Of a stretch of 64,000 nt of DNA, positions 12,342 to 26,511 are shown piece after piece. The position numbers and the translations under genes were made by a program. The notes beneath the pieces were generated by a model that made no database searches, was not told the origin of the DNA, and worked only from the letters and a program-made list of their open reading frames with translations. The stretch lies in NCBI GenBank assembly GCA_963920705.1, contig CAWUCO010000206.1, positions 62,001-126,000 on the forward strand, given 5' to 3'. Numbering within the stretch: the stretch's first letter is position 1; each line of letters starts with the position of its first letter. This DNA comes from Odiellus spinosus. Lineage: Eukaryota; Arthropoda; Arachnida; Opiliones; Phalangiidae.

Positions 12342-14639
12342 TTGCAATTTAGACAAAACCAAAGTCATTCGAAAGAGCAATTAATGGACAGTCTAAATAA
12401 CAAAAGTGTTCAAAAATCCGTTGAAAAACAAGAAAAATATGGCCAATTCAAGAAATCATACAATATCAAAATAGTCAAATTTCAGATTTTAAAAATTCGC
12501 TTTTTGATATTAGATGTTTTTTGAATTGTCCATATTTTCCATGTTTTTCAACGGATTTTCCAAAACTCTTGATTTTCAGATAGACCAATATTTGCTCTTT
12601 CGAGTGGTCTTAATTTTGTCTAAATCGCTTAAAAATCAAAAGTTTTGTGTCCATTTTAATCCAATAATCTTGGATTTTTAAGTGTTTTTGCTTTATTTTA
12701 ACCAATTTTATATTTGTCACAATTTTGCAATTTAGACAAAACCTAAGTCATTCGAAAGAGCAATTAATGGACAGTCTAAATAACAAGAGTTTTCAAAAAT
12801 CCGTTGAAAAACAAGAAAAATATGGCCAATTCAAGAAATCATACAATATCAAAATAGTCAAATTTCAGATTTTCAAAATTCGCTTTTTGATATTAGATGT
12901 TTTTTGAATTGTCCATATTTTCCATGTTTTTCAACGGATTTTCCAAAACTCTTGATTTTCAGATAGACCAATATTTGCTCTTTCGAGTGGTCTTAATTTT
13001 GTCTAAATCGCTTAAAAATCAAAAGTTTTGTGTCCATTTGAATCCAATAATTTTGGATTTTTAAGCGTTTTTGCTTAATTATAACCAATTTTATATTGGT
13101 CACAATTTTGCAATTTAGACAAAACCAAAGTCATTCGAAAGAGCAATTAATGGACAGTCTAAATAATAAGAGTTTTCAAAAATCCGTTGAAAAACAAGAA
13201 AAATATGGCCAATTCAAGAAATCATAGAATATCAAAATAGTCAAATTTCAGATTTTAAAAATTCGCTTTTTGATATTAGATGTTTTTTGAATTGTCCATA
13301 TTTTCCATGTTTTTCAACGGATTTTCCAAAACTCTTGATTTTCAGATAGACCAATATTTGCTCTTTCGAGTAGTCTTAATTTTGTCTAAATCGCTTAAAA
13401 ATCAAAAGTTTTGTGTCCATTTGAATCCAATAATCTTGGATTTTTAAGCGTTTTTGCTTAATTTTAACCAATTTTATATTGGTCACAATTTTGCAATTTA
13501 GACAAAACCAAAGTCATTCGAAAGAGCAATTAATGGACAGTCTAAATAACAAGAGTTTTCAAAAATCCGTTGAAAAACAAGAAAAATATGGCCAATTCAA
13601 GAAATCATAGAATATCAAAATAGTCAAATTTCAGATTTTAAAAATTCGCTTTTTGATATTAGATGTTTTTTGAATTGTCCATATTTTCCATGTTTTTCAA
13701 CGGATTTTCCAAAACTCTTGATTTTCAGATAGACCAATATTTGCTCTTTCGAGTGGTCTTAATTTTGTCTAAATCGCTTAAAAATCAAAAGTTTTGTGTC
13801 CATTTGAATCCAATAATTTTGGATTTTTAAGCGTTTTTGCTTAATTATAACCAATTTTATATTGGTCACAATTTTGCAATTTAGACAAAACCAAAGTCAT
13901 TCGAAAGAGCAATTAATGGACAGTCTAAATAATAAGAGTTTTCAAAAATCCGTTGAAAAACAAGAAAAATATGGCCAATTCAAGAAATCATAGAATATCA
14001 AAATAGTCAAATTTCAGATTTTAAAAATTCGCTTTTTGATATTAGATGTTTTTTGAATTGTCCATATTTTCCATGTTTTTCAACGGATTTTCCAAAACTC
14101 TTGATTTTCAGATAGACCAATATTTGCTCTTTCGAGTAGTCTTAATTTTGTCTAAATCGCTTAAAAATCAAAAGTTTTGTGTCCATTTTAATCCAATAAT
14201 CTTGGATTTTTAAGTGTTTTTGCTTTATTTTAACCAATTTTATATTGGTCACAATTTTGCAATTTAGACCAAACCAAAGTCATTCGAAAGAGCAATTAAT
14301 GGACAGTCTAAATAATAAGAGTTTTCAAAAATCCGTTGAAAAACAAGAAAAATATGGCCAATTCAAGAAATCATAGAATATCAAAATAGTCAAATTTCAG
14401 ATTTTAAAAATTCACTTTTTGATATTAGATGTTTTTTGAATTGTCCATATTTTCCATGTTTTTCAACGGATTTTCCAAAACTCTTGATTTTCAGATAGAC
14501 CAATATTTGCTCTTTCGAGTAGTCTTAATTTTGTCTAAATCGCTTAAAAATCAAAAGTTTTGTGTCCATTTTAATCCAATAATCTTGGATTTTTAAGTGT
14601 TTTTGCTTTATTTTAACCAATTTTATATTTGTCACAATT
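12342..14639 (+). repeat. Higher-order repeat B, copy 1 (6 monomers, 2298 bp)
   Basis: Members at 12342, 12725, 13108, 13491, 13874 and 14257. Markers in order: AACAAAAGTGTTC; GACAAAACCTAAG; a TAATTTTGGAT linker with AATTATAACC before a CATAG monomer; a CATAG monomer with AACAAG; a second CATAG monomer with the AATTATAACC linker; and the GACCAAACC monomer also seen in the trimer to the left. Four of six members have CATAG. Confidence 0.92.
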
Positions 14640-16937
14640 TTGCAATTTAGACAAAACCAAAGTCATTCGAAAGAGCAATTAATGGACAGTCTAAATAACA
14701 AAAGTGTTCAAAAATCCGTTGAAAAACAAGAAAAATATGGCCAATTCAAGAAATCATACAATATCAAAATAGTCAAATTTCAGATTTTAAAAATTCGCTT
14801 TTTGATATTAGATGTTTTTTGAATTGTCCATATTTTCCATGTTTTTCAACGGATTTTCCAAAACTCTTGATTTTCAGATAGACCAATATTTGCTCTTTCG
14901 AGTGGTCTTAATTTTGTCTAAATCGCTTAAAAATCAAAAGTTTTGTGTCCATTTTAATCCAATAATCTTGGATTTTTAAGTGTTTTTGCTTTATTTTAAC
15001 CAATTTTATATTTGTCACAATTTTGCAATTTAGACAAAACCTAAGTCATTCGAAAGAGCAATTAATGGACAGTCTAAATAACAAGAGTTTTCAAAAATCC
15101 GTTGAAAAACAAGAAAAATATGGCCAATTCAAGAAATCATACAATATCAAAATAGTCAAATTTCAGATTTTCAAAATTCGCTTTTTGATATTAGATGTTT
15201 TTTGAATTGTCCATATTTTCCATGTTTTTCAACGGATTTTCCAAAACTCTTGATTTTCAGATAGACCAATATTTGCTCTTTCGAGTGGTCTTAATTTTGT
15301 CTAAATCGCTTAAAAATCAAAAGTTTTGTGTCCATTTGAATCCAATAATTTTGGATTTTTAAGCGTTTTTGCTTAATTATAACCAATTTTATATTGGTCA
15401 CAATTTTGCAATTTAGACAAAACCAAAGTCATTCGAAAGAGCAATTAATGGACAGTCTAAATAATAAGAGTTTTCAAAAATCCGTTGAAAAACAAGAAAA
15501 ATATGGCCAATTCAAGAAATCATAGAATATCAAAATAGTCAAATTTCAGATTTTAAAAATTCGCTTTTTGATATTAGATGTTTTTTGAATTGTCCATATT
15601 TTCCATGTTTTTCAACGGATTTTCCAAAACTCTTGATTTTCAGATAGACCAATATTTGCTCTTTCGAGTAGTCTTAATTTTGTCTAAATCGCTTAAAAAT
15701 CAAAAGTTTTGTGTCCATTTGAATCCAATAATCTTGGATTTTTAAGCGTTTTTGCTTAATTTTAACCAATTTTATATTGGTCACAATTTTGCAATTTAGA
15801 CAAAACCAAAGTCATTCGAAAGAGCAATTAATGGACAGTCTAAATAACAAGAGTTTTCAAAAATCCGTTGAAAAACAAGAAAAATATGGCCAATTCAAGA
15901 AATCATAGAATATCAAAATAGTCAAATTTCAGATTTTAAAAATTCGCTTTTTGATATTAGATGTTTTTTGAATTGTCCATATTTTCCATGTTTTTCAACG
16001 GATTTTCCAAAACTCTTGATTTTCAGATAGACCAATATTTGCTCTTTCGAGTGGTCTTAATTTTGTCTAAATCGCTTAAAAATCAAAAGTTTTGTGTCCA
16101 TTTGAATCCAATAATTTTGGATTTTTAAGCGTTTTTGCTTAATTATAACCAATTTTATATTGGTCACAATTTTGCAATTTAGACAAAACCAAAGTCATTC
16201 GAAAGAGCAATTAATGGACAGTCTAAATAATAAGAGTTTTCAAAAATCCGTTGAAAAACAAGAAAAATATGGCCAATTCAAGAAATCATAGAATATCAAA
16301 ATAGTCAAATTTCAGATTTTAAAAATTCGCTTTTTGATATTAGATGTTTTTTGAATTGTCCATATTTTCCATGTTTTTCAACGGATTTTCCAAAACTCTT
16401 GATTTTCAGATAGACCAATATTTGCTCTTTCGAGTAGTCTTAATTTTGTCTAAATCGCTTAAAAATCAAAAGTTTTGTGTCCATTTTAATCCAATAATCT
16501 TGGATTTTTAAGTGTTTTTGCTTTATTTTAACCAATTTTATATTGGTCACAATTTTGCAATTTAGACCAAACCAAAGTCATTCGAAAGAGCAATTAATGG
16601 ACAGTCTAAATAATAAGAGTTTTCAAAAATCCGTTGAAAAACAAGAAAAATATGGCCAATTCAAGAAATCATAGAATATCAAAATAGTCAAATTTCAGAT
16701 TTTAAAAATTCACTTTTTGATATTAGATGTTTTTTGAATTGTCCATATTTTCCATGTTTTTCAACGGATTTTCCAAAACTCTTGATTTTCAGATAGACCA
16801 ATATTTGCTCTTTCGAGTAGTCTTAATTTTGTCTAAATCGCTTAAAAATCAAAAGTTTTGTGTCCATTTTAATCCAATAATCTTGGATTTTTAAGTGTTT
16901 TTGCTTTATTTTAACCAATTTTATATTTGTCACAATT
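14640..16937 (+). repeat. Higher-order repeat B, copy 2 (6 monomers, 2298 bp)
   Basis: Members at 14640, 15023, 15406, 15789, 16172 and 16555 repeat all the B markers in the same order, 2298 bp downstream. I see no clear difference from copy 1 by eye, so the duplication appears very recent. Confidence 0.92.
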
Positions 16938-19234
16938 TTGCAATTTAGACAAAACCAAAGTCATTCGAAAGAGCAATTAATGGACAGTCTAAATAACAAG
17001 AGTTTTCAAAAATCCGTTGAAAAACAAGAAAAATATGGCCAATTCAAGAAATCATACAATATCAAAATAGTCAAATTTCAGATTTTAAAAATTCGCTTTT
17101 TGATATTAGATGTTTTTTGAATTGTCCATATTTTCCATGTTTTTCAACGGATTTTCCAAAACTCTTGATTTTCAGATAGATCAATATTTGCTCTTTCGAG
17201 TAGTCTTAATTTTGTCTAAATCGCTTAAAAATCAAAAGTTTTGTGTCCATTTTAATCCAATAATCTTGGATTTTTAAGTGTTTTTGCTTTATTTTAACCA
17301 ATTTTATATTTGTCACAATTTTGCAATTTAGACAAAACCAAAGTCATTCGAAAGAGCAATTAATGGACAGTCTAAATAACAAGAGTTTTCAAAAATCCGT
17401 TGAAAAACAAGAAAGATATGGCCAATTCAAGAAATCATACAATATCAAAATAGTCAAATTTCAGATTTTCAAAATTCGCTTTTTGATATTAGATGTTTTT
17501 TGAATTGTCCATATTTTCCATGTTTTTCAACGGATTTTCCAAAACTCTTGATTTTCAGATAGACCAATATTTGCTCTTTCGAGTAGTCTTATTTTTGTCT
17601 AAATCGCTTAAAAATCAAAAGTTTTGTGTCCATTTTAATCCAATAATCTTGGATTTTTAAGTGTTTTTGCTTTATTTTAACCAATTTTATATTTGTCACA
17701 ATTTTGCAATTTAGACAAAACCAAAGTCATTCGAAAGAGCAATTAATGGACAGTCTAAATAACAAGAGTTTTCAAAAATCCGTTGAAAAACAAGAAAGAT
17801 ATGGCCAATTCAAGAAATCATACAATATCAAAATAGTCAAATTTCAGATTTTCAAAATTCGCTTTTTGATATTAGATGTTTTTTGAATTGTCCATATTTT
17901 CCATGTTTTTCAACGGATTTTCCAAAACTCTTGATTTTCAGATAGACCAATATTTGCTCTTTCGAGTGGTCTTAATTTTGTCTAAATCGCTTAAAAATCA
18001 AAAGTTTTGTGTCCATTTTAATCCAATAATCTTGGATTTTTAAGTGTTTTTGCTTTATTTTAAAAATTTTATATTGGTCACAATTTTGCAATTTAGACCA
18101 AACCAAAGTCATTCGAAAGAGCAATTAATGGACAGTCTAAATAATAAGAGTTTTCAAAAATCCGTTGAAAAACAAGAAAAATATGGCCAATTCAAGAAAT
18201 CATAGAATATCAAAATAGTCAAATTTCAGATTTTAAAAATTCACTTTTTGATATTAGATGTTTTTTGAATTGTCCATATTTTCCATGTTTTTCAACGGAT
18301 TTTCCAAAACTCTTGATTTTCAGATAGACCAATATTTGCTCTTTCGAGTAGTCTTAATTTTGTCTAAATCGCTTAAAAATCAAAAGTTTTGTGTCCATTT
18401 TAATCCAATAATCTTGGATTTTTAAGTGTTTTTGCTTTATTTTAACCAATTTTATATTTGTCACAATTTTGCAATTTAGACAAAACCAAAGTCATTCGAA
18501 AGAGCAATTAATGGACAGTCTAAATAACAAAAGTGTTCAAAAATCCGTTGAAAAACAAGAAAAATATGGCCAATTCAAGAAATCATACAATATCAAAATA
18601 GTCAAATTTCAGATTTTAAAAATTCGCTTTTTGATATTAGATGTTTTTTGAATTGTCCATATTTTCCATGTTTTTCAACGGATTTTCCAAAACTCTTGAT
18701 TTTCAGATAGACCAATATTTGCTCTTTCGAGTGGTCTTAATTTTGTCTAAATCGCTTAAAAATCAAAAGTTTTGTGTCCATTTTAATCCAATAATCTTGG
18801 ATTTTTAAGTGTTTTTGCTTTATTTTAACCAATTTTATATTTGTCACAATTTTGCAATTTAGACAAAACCTAAGTCATTCGAAAGAGCAATTAATGGACA
18901 GTCTAAATAACAAGAGTTTTCAAAAATCCGTTGAAAAACAAGAAAAATATGGCCAATTCAAGAAATCATAGAATATCAAAATAGTCAAATTTCAGATTTT
19001 AAAAATTCGCTTTTTGATATTAGATGTTTTTTGAATTGTCCATATTTTCCATGTTTTTCAACGGATTTTCCAAAACTCTTGATTTTCAGATAGACCAATA
19101 TTTGCTCTTTCGAGTAGTCTTAATTTTGTCTAAATCGCTTAAAAATCAAAAGTTTTGTGTCCATTTGAATCCAATAATCTTGGATTTTTAAGCGTTTTTG
19201 CTTAATTATAACCAATTTTATATTGGTCACAATT
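16938..19234 (+). repeat. Composite segment: trimer-type and B-type monomers
   Basis: Members at 16938, 17321, 17704, 18086, 18469 and 18852. The adjacent pair 17321 and 17704 share the private GAAAGATATGG, so one monomer has been duplicated in place. The 18086 copy is the GACCAAACC type with a 1-base-shorter linker (TTTTAAAAATTTTA replacing TTTTAACCAATTTTA). The 18469 copy has the B marker AACAAAAGTGTTC, and 18852 combines CTAAG with CATAG, a new mixture. Confidence 0.78.
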
Positions 19235-21532
19235 TTGCAATTTAGACAAAACCAAAGTCATTCGAAAGAGCAATTAATGGACAGTCTAAATAATAAGAGT
19301 TTTCAAAAATCCGTTGAAAAACAAGAAAAATATGGCCAATTCAAGAAATCATAGAATATCAAAATAGTCAAATTTCAGATTTTAAAAATTCGCTTTTTGA
19401 TATTAGATGTTTTTTGAATTGTCCATATTTTCCATGTTTTTCAACGGATTTTCCAAAACTCTTGATTTTCAGATAGACCAATATTTGCTCTTTCGAGTAG
19501 TCTTAATTTTGTCTAAATCGCTTAAAAATCAAAAGTTTTGTGTCCATTTGAATCCAATAATCTTGGATTTTTAAGCGTTTTTGCTTAATTTTAACCAATT
19601 TTATATTGGTCACAATTTTGCAATTTAGACAAAACCAAAGTCATTCGAAAGAGCAATTAATGGACAGTCTAAATAACAAGAGTTTTCAAAAATCCGTTGA
19701 AAAACAAGAAAAATATGGCCAATTCAAGAAACCATACAATATCAAAATAGTCAAATTTCAGATTTTCAAAATTCGCTTTTTGATATTAGATGTTTTTTGA
19801 ATTGTCCATATTTTCCATGTTTTTCAACGGATTTTCCAAAACTCTTGATTTTCAGATAGACCAATATTTGCTCTTTCGAGTGGTCTTAATTTTGTCTAAA
19901 TCGCTTAAAAATCAAAAGTTTTGTGTCCATTTGAATCCAATAATTTTGGATTTTTAAGCGTTTTTGCTTAATTATAACCAATTTTATATTGGTCACAATT
20001 TTGCAATTTAGACAAAACCAAAGTCATTCGAAAGAGCAATTAATGGACAGTCTAAATAATAAGAGTTTTCAAAAATCCGTTGAAAAACAAGAAAAATATG
20101 GCCAATTCAAGAAATCATAGAATATCAAAATAGTCAAATTTCAGATTTTAAAAATTCGCTTTTTGATATTAGATGTTTTTTGAATTGTCCATATTTTCCA
20201 TGTTTTTCAACGGATTTTCCAAAACTCTTGATTTTCAGATAGACCAATATTTGCTCTTTCGAGTAGTCTTAATTTTGTCTAAATCGCTTAAAAATCAAAA
20301 GTTTTGTGTCCATTTTAATCCAATAATCTTGGATTTTTATGCGTTTTTGCTTAATTTTAACCAATTTTATATTGGTCACAATTTTGCAATTTAGACAAAA
20401 CCAAAGTCATTCGAAAGAGCAATTAATGGACAGTCTAAATAACAAGAGTTTTCAAAAATCCGTTGAAAAACAAGAAAAATATGGCCAATTCAAGAAATCA
20501 TACAATATCAAAATAGTCAAATTTCAGATTTTCAAAATTCGCTTTTTGATATTAGATGTTTTTTGAATTGTCCATATTTTCCATGTTTTTCAACGGATTT
20601 TCCAAAACTCTTGATTTTCAGATAGACCAATATTTGCTCTTTCGATATGTCTTAATTTTGTCTAAATCGCTTAAAAATCAAAAGTTTTGTGTCCATTTGA
20701 ATCGAATAATTTTGGATTTTTAAGCGTTTTTGCTTAATTATAACCAATTTTATATTGGTCACAATTTTGCAATTTAGACAAAACCAAAGTCATTCGAAAG
20801 AGCAATTAATGGACAGTCTAAATAATAAGAGTTTTCAAAAATCCGTTGAAAAACAAGAAAAATATGGCCAATTCAAGAAATCATAGAATATCAAAATAGT
20901 CAAATTTCAGATTTTAAAAATTCGCTTTTTGATATTAGATGTTTTTTGAATTGTCCATATTTTCCATGTTTTTCAACGGATTTTCCAAAACTCTTGATTT
21001 TCAGATAGACCAATATTTGCTCTTTCGAGTAGTCTTAATTTTGTCTAAATCGCTTAAAAATCAAAAGTTTTGTGTCCATTTGAATCCAATAATCTTGGAT
21101 TTTTAAGCGTTTTTGCTTAATTTTAACCAATTTTATATTGGTCACAATTTTGCAATTTAGACAAAACCAAAGTCATTCGAAAGAGCAATTAATGGACAGT
21201 CTAAATAACAAGAGTTTTCAAAAATCCGTTGAAAAACAAGAAAAATATGGCCAATTCAAGAAATCATACAATATCAAAATAGTCAAATTTCAGATTTTCA
21301 AAATTCGCTTTTTGATATTAGATGTTTTTTGAATTGTCCATATTTTCCATGTTTTTCAACGGATTTTCCAAAACTCTTGATTTTCAGATAGACCAATATT
21401 TGCTCTTTCGAGTGGTCTTAATTTTGTCTAAATCGCTTAAAAATCAAAAGTTTTGTGTCCATTTGAATCCAATAATCTTGGATTTTTAAGCGTTTTTGCT
21501 TAATTTTAACCAATTTTATATTGGTCACAATT
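19235..21532 (+). repeat. Dimer higher-order repeat x3 (766 bp period)
   Basis: Pairs 19235+19618, 20001+20384 and 20767+21150 alternate a CATAG monomer preceded by the AATTATAACC linker with a CATAC monomer. Private changes include CCATACAAT at 19732, TTTTTATGCG near 20335, TTTCGATATGTC near 20642 and AATCGAATAAT near 20700. Confidence 0.82.
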
Positions 21533-24500
21533 TTGCAATTTAGACAAAACCAAAGTCATTCGAAAGAGCAATTAATGGACAGTCTAAATAATAAGAGTTT
21601 TCAAAAATCCGTTGAAAAACAAGAAAAATATGGCCAATTCAAGAAATCATAGAATATCAAAATAGTCAAATTTCAGATTTTAAAAATTCGCTTTTTGATA
21701 TTAGATGTTTTTTGAATTGTCCATATTTTCCATGTTTTTCAACGGATTTTACAAAACTCTTGATTTTCAGATAGACCAATATTTGCTCTTTCGAGTAGTC
21801 CTAATTTTGTCTAAATCGCTTAAAAATCAAAAGTTTTGTGTCCATTTTAATCCAATAATCTTGGATTTTTAAGTGTTTTTGCTTTATTTTAACCAATTTT
21901 ATATTTGTCACAATTTTGCAATTTAGACAAAACCAAAGTCATTCGAAAGAGCAATTAATGGACAGTCTAAATAACAAAAGTTTTCAAAAATCCGTTGAAA
22001 AACAAGAAAAATATGGCCAATTCAAGAAATCATACAATATCAAAATAGTCAAATTTCAGATTTTAAAAATTCGCTTTTTGATATTAGATGTTTTTTGAAT
22101 TGTCCATATTTTCCATGTTTTTCAACGGATTTTCCAAAACTCTTGATTTTCAGATAGACCAATATTTGCTCTTTCGAGTGGTCTTAATTTTGTCTAAATC
22201 GCTTAAAAATCAAAAGTTTTGTGTCCATTTGAATCCAATAATCTTGGATTTTTAAGCGTTTTTGCTTAATTTTAACCAATTTTATATTGGTCACAATTTT
22301 GCAATTTAGACAAAACCAAAGTCATTCGAAAGAGCAATTAATGGACAGTCTAAATAATAAGAGTTTTCAAAAATCCGTTGAAAAACAAGAAAAATATGGC
22401 CAATTCAAGAAATCATAGAATATCAAAATAGTCAAATTTCAGATTTTCAAAATTCGCTTTTTGATATTAGATGTTTTTTGAATTGTCCATATTTTCCATG
22501 TTTTTGAACGGATTTTCCAAAACTCTTGATTTTCAGATAGACCAATATTTGCTCTTTCGAGTGGTCTTAATTTTGTCTAAATCGCTTAAAAATCAAAAGT
22601 TTTGTGTCCATTTGAATCCAATAATCTTGGATTTTTAAGTGTTTTTGCTTAATTTTAACCAATTTTAAAATTGTCACAATTTTGCAATTTAGACGAAACC
22701 AAAGTCATTCGAAAGAGCAATTAATGGACAGTCTAAATAATAAGAGTTTTCAAAAATCCGTTGAAAAACAAGAAAAATATGGCCAATTCAAGAAATCATA
22801 GAATATCAAAATAGTCAAATTTCAGATTTTCAAAATTCGCTTTTTGATATTAGATGTTTTTTGAATTGTCCATATTTTCCATGTTTTTCAACGGATTTTC
22901 CAAAACTCTTGATTTTCAGATAGACCAATATTTGCTCTTTCGAGTAGTCTTAATTTTGTCTAAATCGCTTAAAAATCAAAAGTTTTGTGTCCATTTGAAT
23001 CCAATAATCTTGGATTTTTAAGCGTTTTTGCTTAATTTTAACCAATTTTATATTGGTCACAATTTTGCAATTTAGACAAAACCAAAGTCATTCGAAAGAG
23101 CAATTAATGGACAGTCTAAATAACAAGAGTTTTCAAAAATCCGTTGAAAAACAAGAAAAATATGGCCAATTCAAGAAATCATACAATATCAAAATAGTCA
23201 AATTTCAGATTTTCAAAATTCGCTTTTTGATATTAGATGTTTTTTGAATTGTCCATATTTTCCATGTTTTTCAACGGATTTTCCAAAACTCTTGATTTTC
23301 AGATAGACCAATATTTGCTCTTTCGAGTGGTCTTAATTTTGTCTAAATCGCTTAAAAATCAAAAGTTTTGTGTCCATTTGAATCCAATAATCTTGGATTT
23401 TTAAGCGTTTTTGCTTAATTTTAACCAATTTTATATTGGTCACAATTTTGCAATTTAGACAAAACCAAAGTCATTCGAAAGAGCAATTAATGGACAGTCT
23501 AAATAATAAGAGTTTTCAAAAATCCGTTGAAAAACAAGAAAAATATGGCCAATTCAAGAAATCATAGAATATCAAAATAGTCAAATTTCAGATTTTAAAA
23601 ATTCGCTTTTTGATATTAGATGTTTTTTGAATTGTCCATATTTTCCATGTTTTTCAACGGATTTTCCAAAACTCTTGATTTTCAGATAGACCAATATTTG
23701 CTCTTTCGAGTAGTCTTAATTTTGTCTAAATCGCTTAAAAATCAAAAGTTTTGTGTCCATTTTAATCCAATAATCTTGGATTTTTAAGTGTTTTTGCTTT
23801 ATTTTAACCAATTTTATATTTGTCACAATTTTGCAATTTAGACAAAACCAAAGTCATTCGAAAGAGCAATTAATGGACAGTCTAAATAACAAAAGTTTTC
23901 AAAAATCCGTTGAAAAACAAGAAAAATATGGCCAATTCAAGAAATCATACAATATCAAAATAGTCAAATTTCAGATTTTCAAAATTCGCTTTTTGATATT
24001 AGATGTTTTTTGAATTGTCCATATTTTCCATGTTTTTCAACGGATTTTCCAAAACTCTTGATTTTCAGATAGACCAATATTTGCTCTTTCGAGTGGTCTT
24101 AATTTTGTCTAAATCGCTTAAAAATCAAAAGTTTTGTGTCCGTTTTAATCCAATAATCTTGGATTTTTAAGTGTTTTTGCTTTATTTTAACCAATTTTAT
24201 ATTTGTCACAATTTTGCAATTTAGACAAAACCAAAGTCATTCGAAAGAGCAATTAATGGACAGTCTAAATAACAAGAGTTTTCAAAAATCCGTTGAAAAA
24301 CAAGAAAAATATGGCCAATTCAAGAAATCATACAATATCAAAATAGTCAAATTTCAGATTTTCAAAATTCGCTTTTTGATATTAGATGTTTTTTGAATTG
24401 TCCATATTTTCCATGTTTTTCAACGGATTTTCCAAAACTCTTGATTTTCAGATAGACCAATATTTGCTCTTTCGAGTGGTCTTAATTTTGTCTAAATCGC

Positions 24501-26511
24501 TTAAAAATCAAAAGTTTTGTGTCCATTTTAATCCAATAATCTTGGATTTTTAAGTGTTTTTGCTTTATTTTAACCAATTTTATATTTGTCACAATTTTGC
24601 AATTTAGACAAAACCAAAGTCATTCGAAAGAGCAATTAATGGACAGTCTAAATAACAAGAGTTTTCAAAAATCCGTTGAAAAACAAGAAAAATATGGCCA
24701 ATTCAAGAAATCATACAATATCAAAATAGTCAAATTTCAGATTTTAAAAATTCGCTTTTTGATATTAGATGTTTTTTGAATTGTCCATATTTTCCATGTT
24801 TTTCAACGGATTTTCCAAAACTCTTGATTGTCAGATAGACCAATATTTGCTCTTTCGAGTGGTCTTAATTTTGTCTAAATCGCTTAAAAATCAAAAGTTT
24901 TGTGTCCATTTTAATCCAATAATCTTGGATTTTTAAGTGTTTTTGCTTTATTTTAACCAATTTTATATTTGTCACAATTTTGCAATTTAGACAAAACCAA
25001 AGTCATTCGAAAGAGCAATTAATGGACAGTCTAAATAACAAGAGTTTTCAAAAATCCGTTGAAAAACAAGAAAAATATGGCCAATTCAAGAAATCATACA
25101 ATATCAAAATAGTCAAATTTCAGATTTTCAAAATTCGCTTTTTGATATTAGATGTTTTTTGAATTGTCCATATTTTCCATGTTTTTCAACGGATTTTCCA
25201 AAACTCTTGATTTTCAGATAGACCAATATTTGCTCTTTCGAGTGGTCTTAATTTTGTCTAAATCGCTTAAAAATCAAAAGTTTTGTGTCCATTTTAATCC
25301 AATAATCTTGGATTTTTAAGCGTTTTTGCTTAATTTTAACCAATTTTATATTGGTCACAATTTTGCAATTTAGACAAAACCAAAGTCATTCGAAAGAGCA
25401 ATTAATGGACAGTCTAAATAATAAGAGTTTTCAAAAATCCGTTGAAAAACAAGAAAAATATGGCCAATTCAAGATATCATACAATATCAAAATAGTCAAA
25501 TTTCAGATTTTCAAAATTCGCTTTTTGATATTAGATGTTTTTTGAATTGTCCATATTTTCCATGTTTTTCAACGGATTTTCCAAAACTCTTGATTTTCAG
25601 ATAGACCAATATTTGCTCTTTCGAGTGGTCTTAATTTTGTCTAAATCGCTTAAAAATCAAAAGTTTTGTGTCCATTTGAATCCAATAATCTTGGATTTTT
25701 AAGCGTTTTTGCTTAATTTTAACCAATTTTATATTGGTCACAATTTTGCAATTTAGACAAAACCAAAGTCATTCGAAAGAGCAATTAATGGACAGTCTAA
25801 ATAATAAGAGTTTTCAAAAATCCGTTGAAAAACAAGAAAAATATGGCCAATTCAAGAAATCATAGAATATCAAAATAGTCAAATTTCAGATTTTAAAAAT
25901 TCGCTTTTTGATATTAGATGTTTTTTGAATTGTCCATATTTTCCATGTTTTTCAACGGATTTTCCAAAACTCTTGATTTTCAGATAGACCAATATTTGCT
26001 CTTTCGAGTACTCTTAATTTTGTCTAAATCGCTTAAAAATCAAAAGTTTTGTGTCCATTTTAATCCAATAATCTTGGATTTTTAAGTGTTTTTGCTTTAT
26101 TTTAACCAATTTTATATTTGTCACAATTTTGCAATTTAGACAAAACCAAAGTCATTCGAAAGAGCAATTAATGGACAGTCTAAATAATAAGAGTTTTCAA
26201 AAATCCGTTGAAAAACAAGAAAAATATGGCCAATTCAAGAAATCATAGAATATCAAAATAGTCAAATTTCAGATTTTAAAAATTCGCTTTTTGATATTAG
26301 ATGTTTTTTGAATTGTCCATATTTTCCATGTTTTTCAACGGATTTTCCAAAACTCTTGATTTTCAGATAGACCAATATTTGCTCTTTCGAGTAGTCTTAA
26401 TTTTGTCTAAATCGCTTAAAAATCAAAAGTTTTGTGTCCATTTGAATCCAATAATCTTGGATTTTTAAGTGTTTTTGCTTTATTTTAACCAATTTTATAT
26501 TTGTCACAATT
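21533..26511 (+). repeat. Mixed forward monomers, weak 5-mer periodicity (1915 bp)
   Basis: Thirteen monomers are anchored at 21533, 21916, 22299, 22682, 23065, 23448, 23831, 24214, 24597, 24980, 25363, 25746 and 26129. The sequence CATAG monomer then AACAAAAG monomer at 21533-21916 returns at 23448-23831, 1915 bp later, then the pattern decays. 24597 and 24980 resemble members two and three of repeat A (CTTGATTGTCAG follows 24597). Odd changes: GAACGG for CAACGG near 22507, the TTTTAAAATTGTCAC linker near 22665, and AAGATATCATAC near 25471. Confidence 0.7.

Noticed and set aside
20173..20394. Different 73-codon open frame crossing a2 and the linker
   Set aside because: It exists only because of one base change near 20339 (TTTTTATGCG) that removes a stop in that frame; other monomers have it closed.
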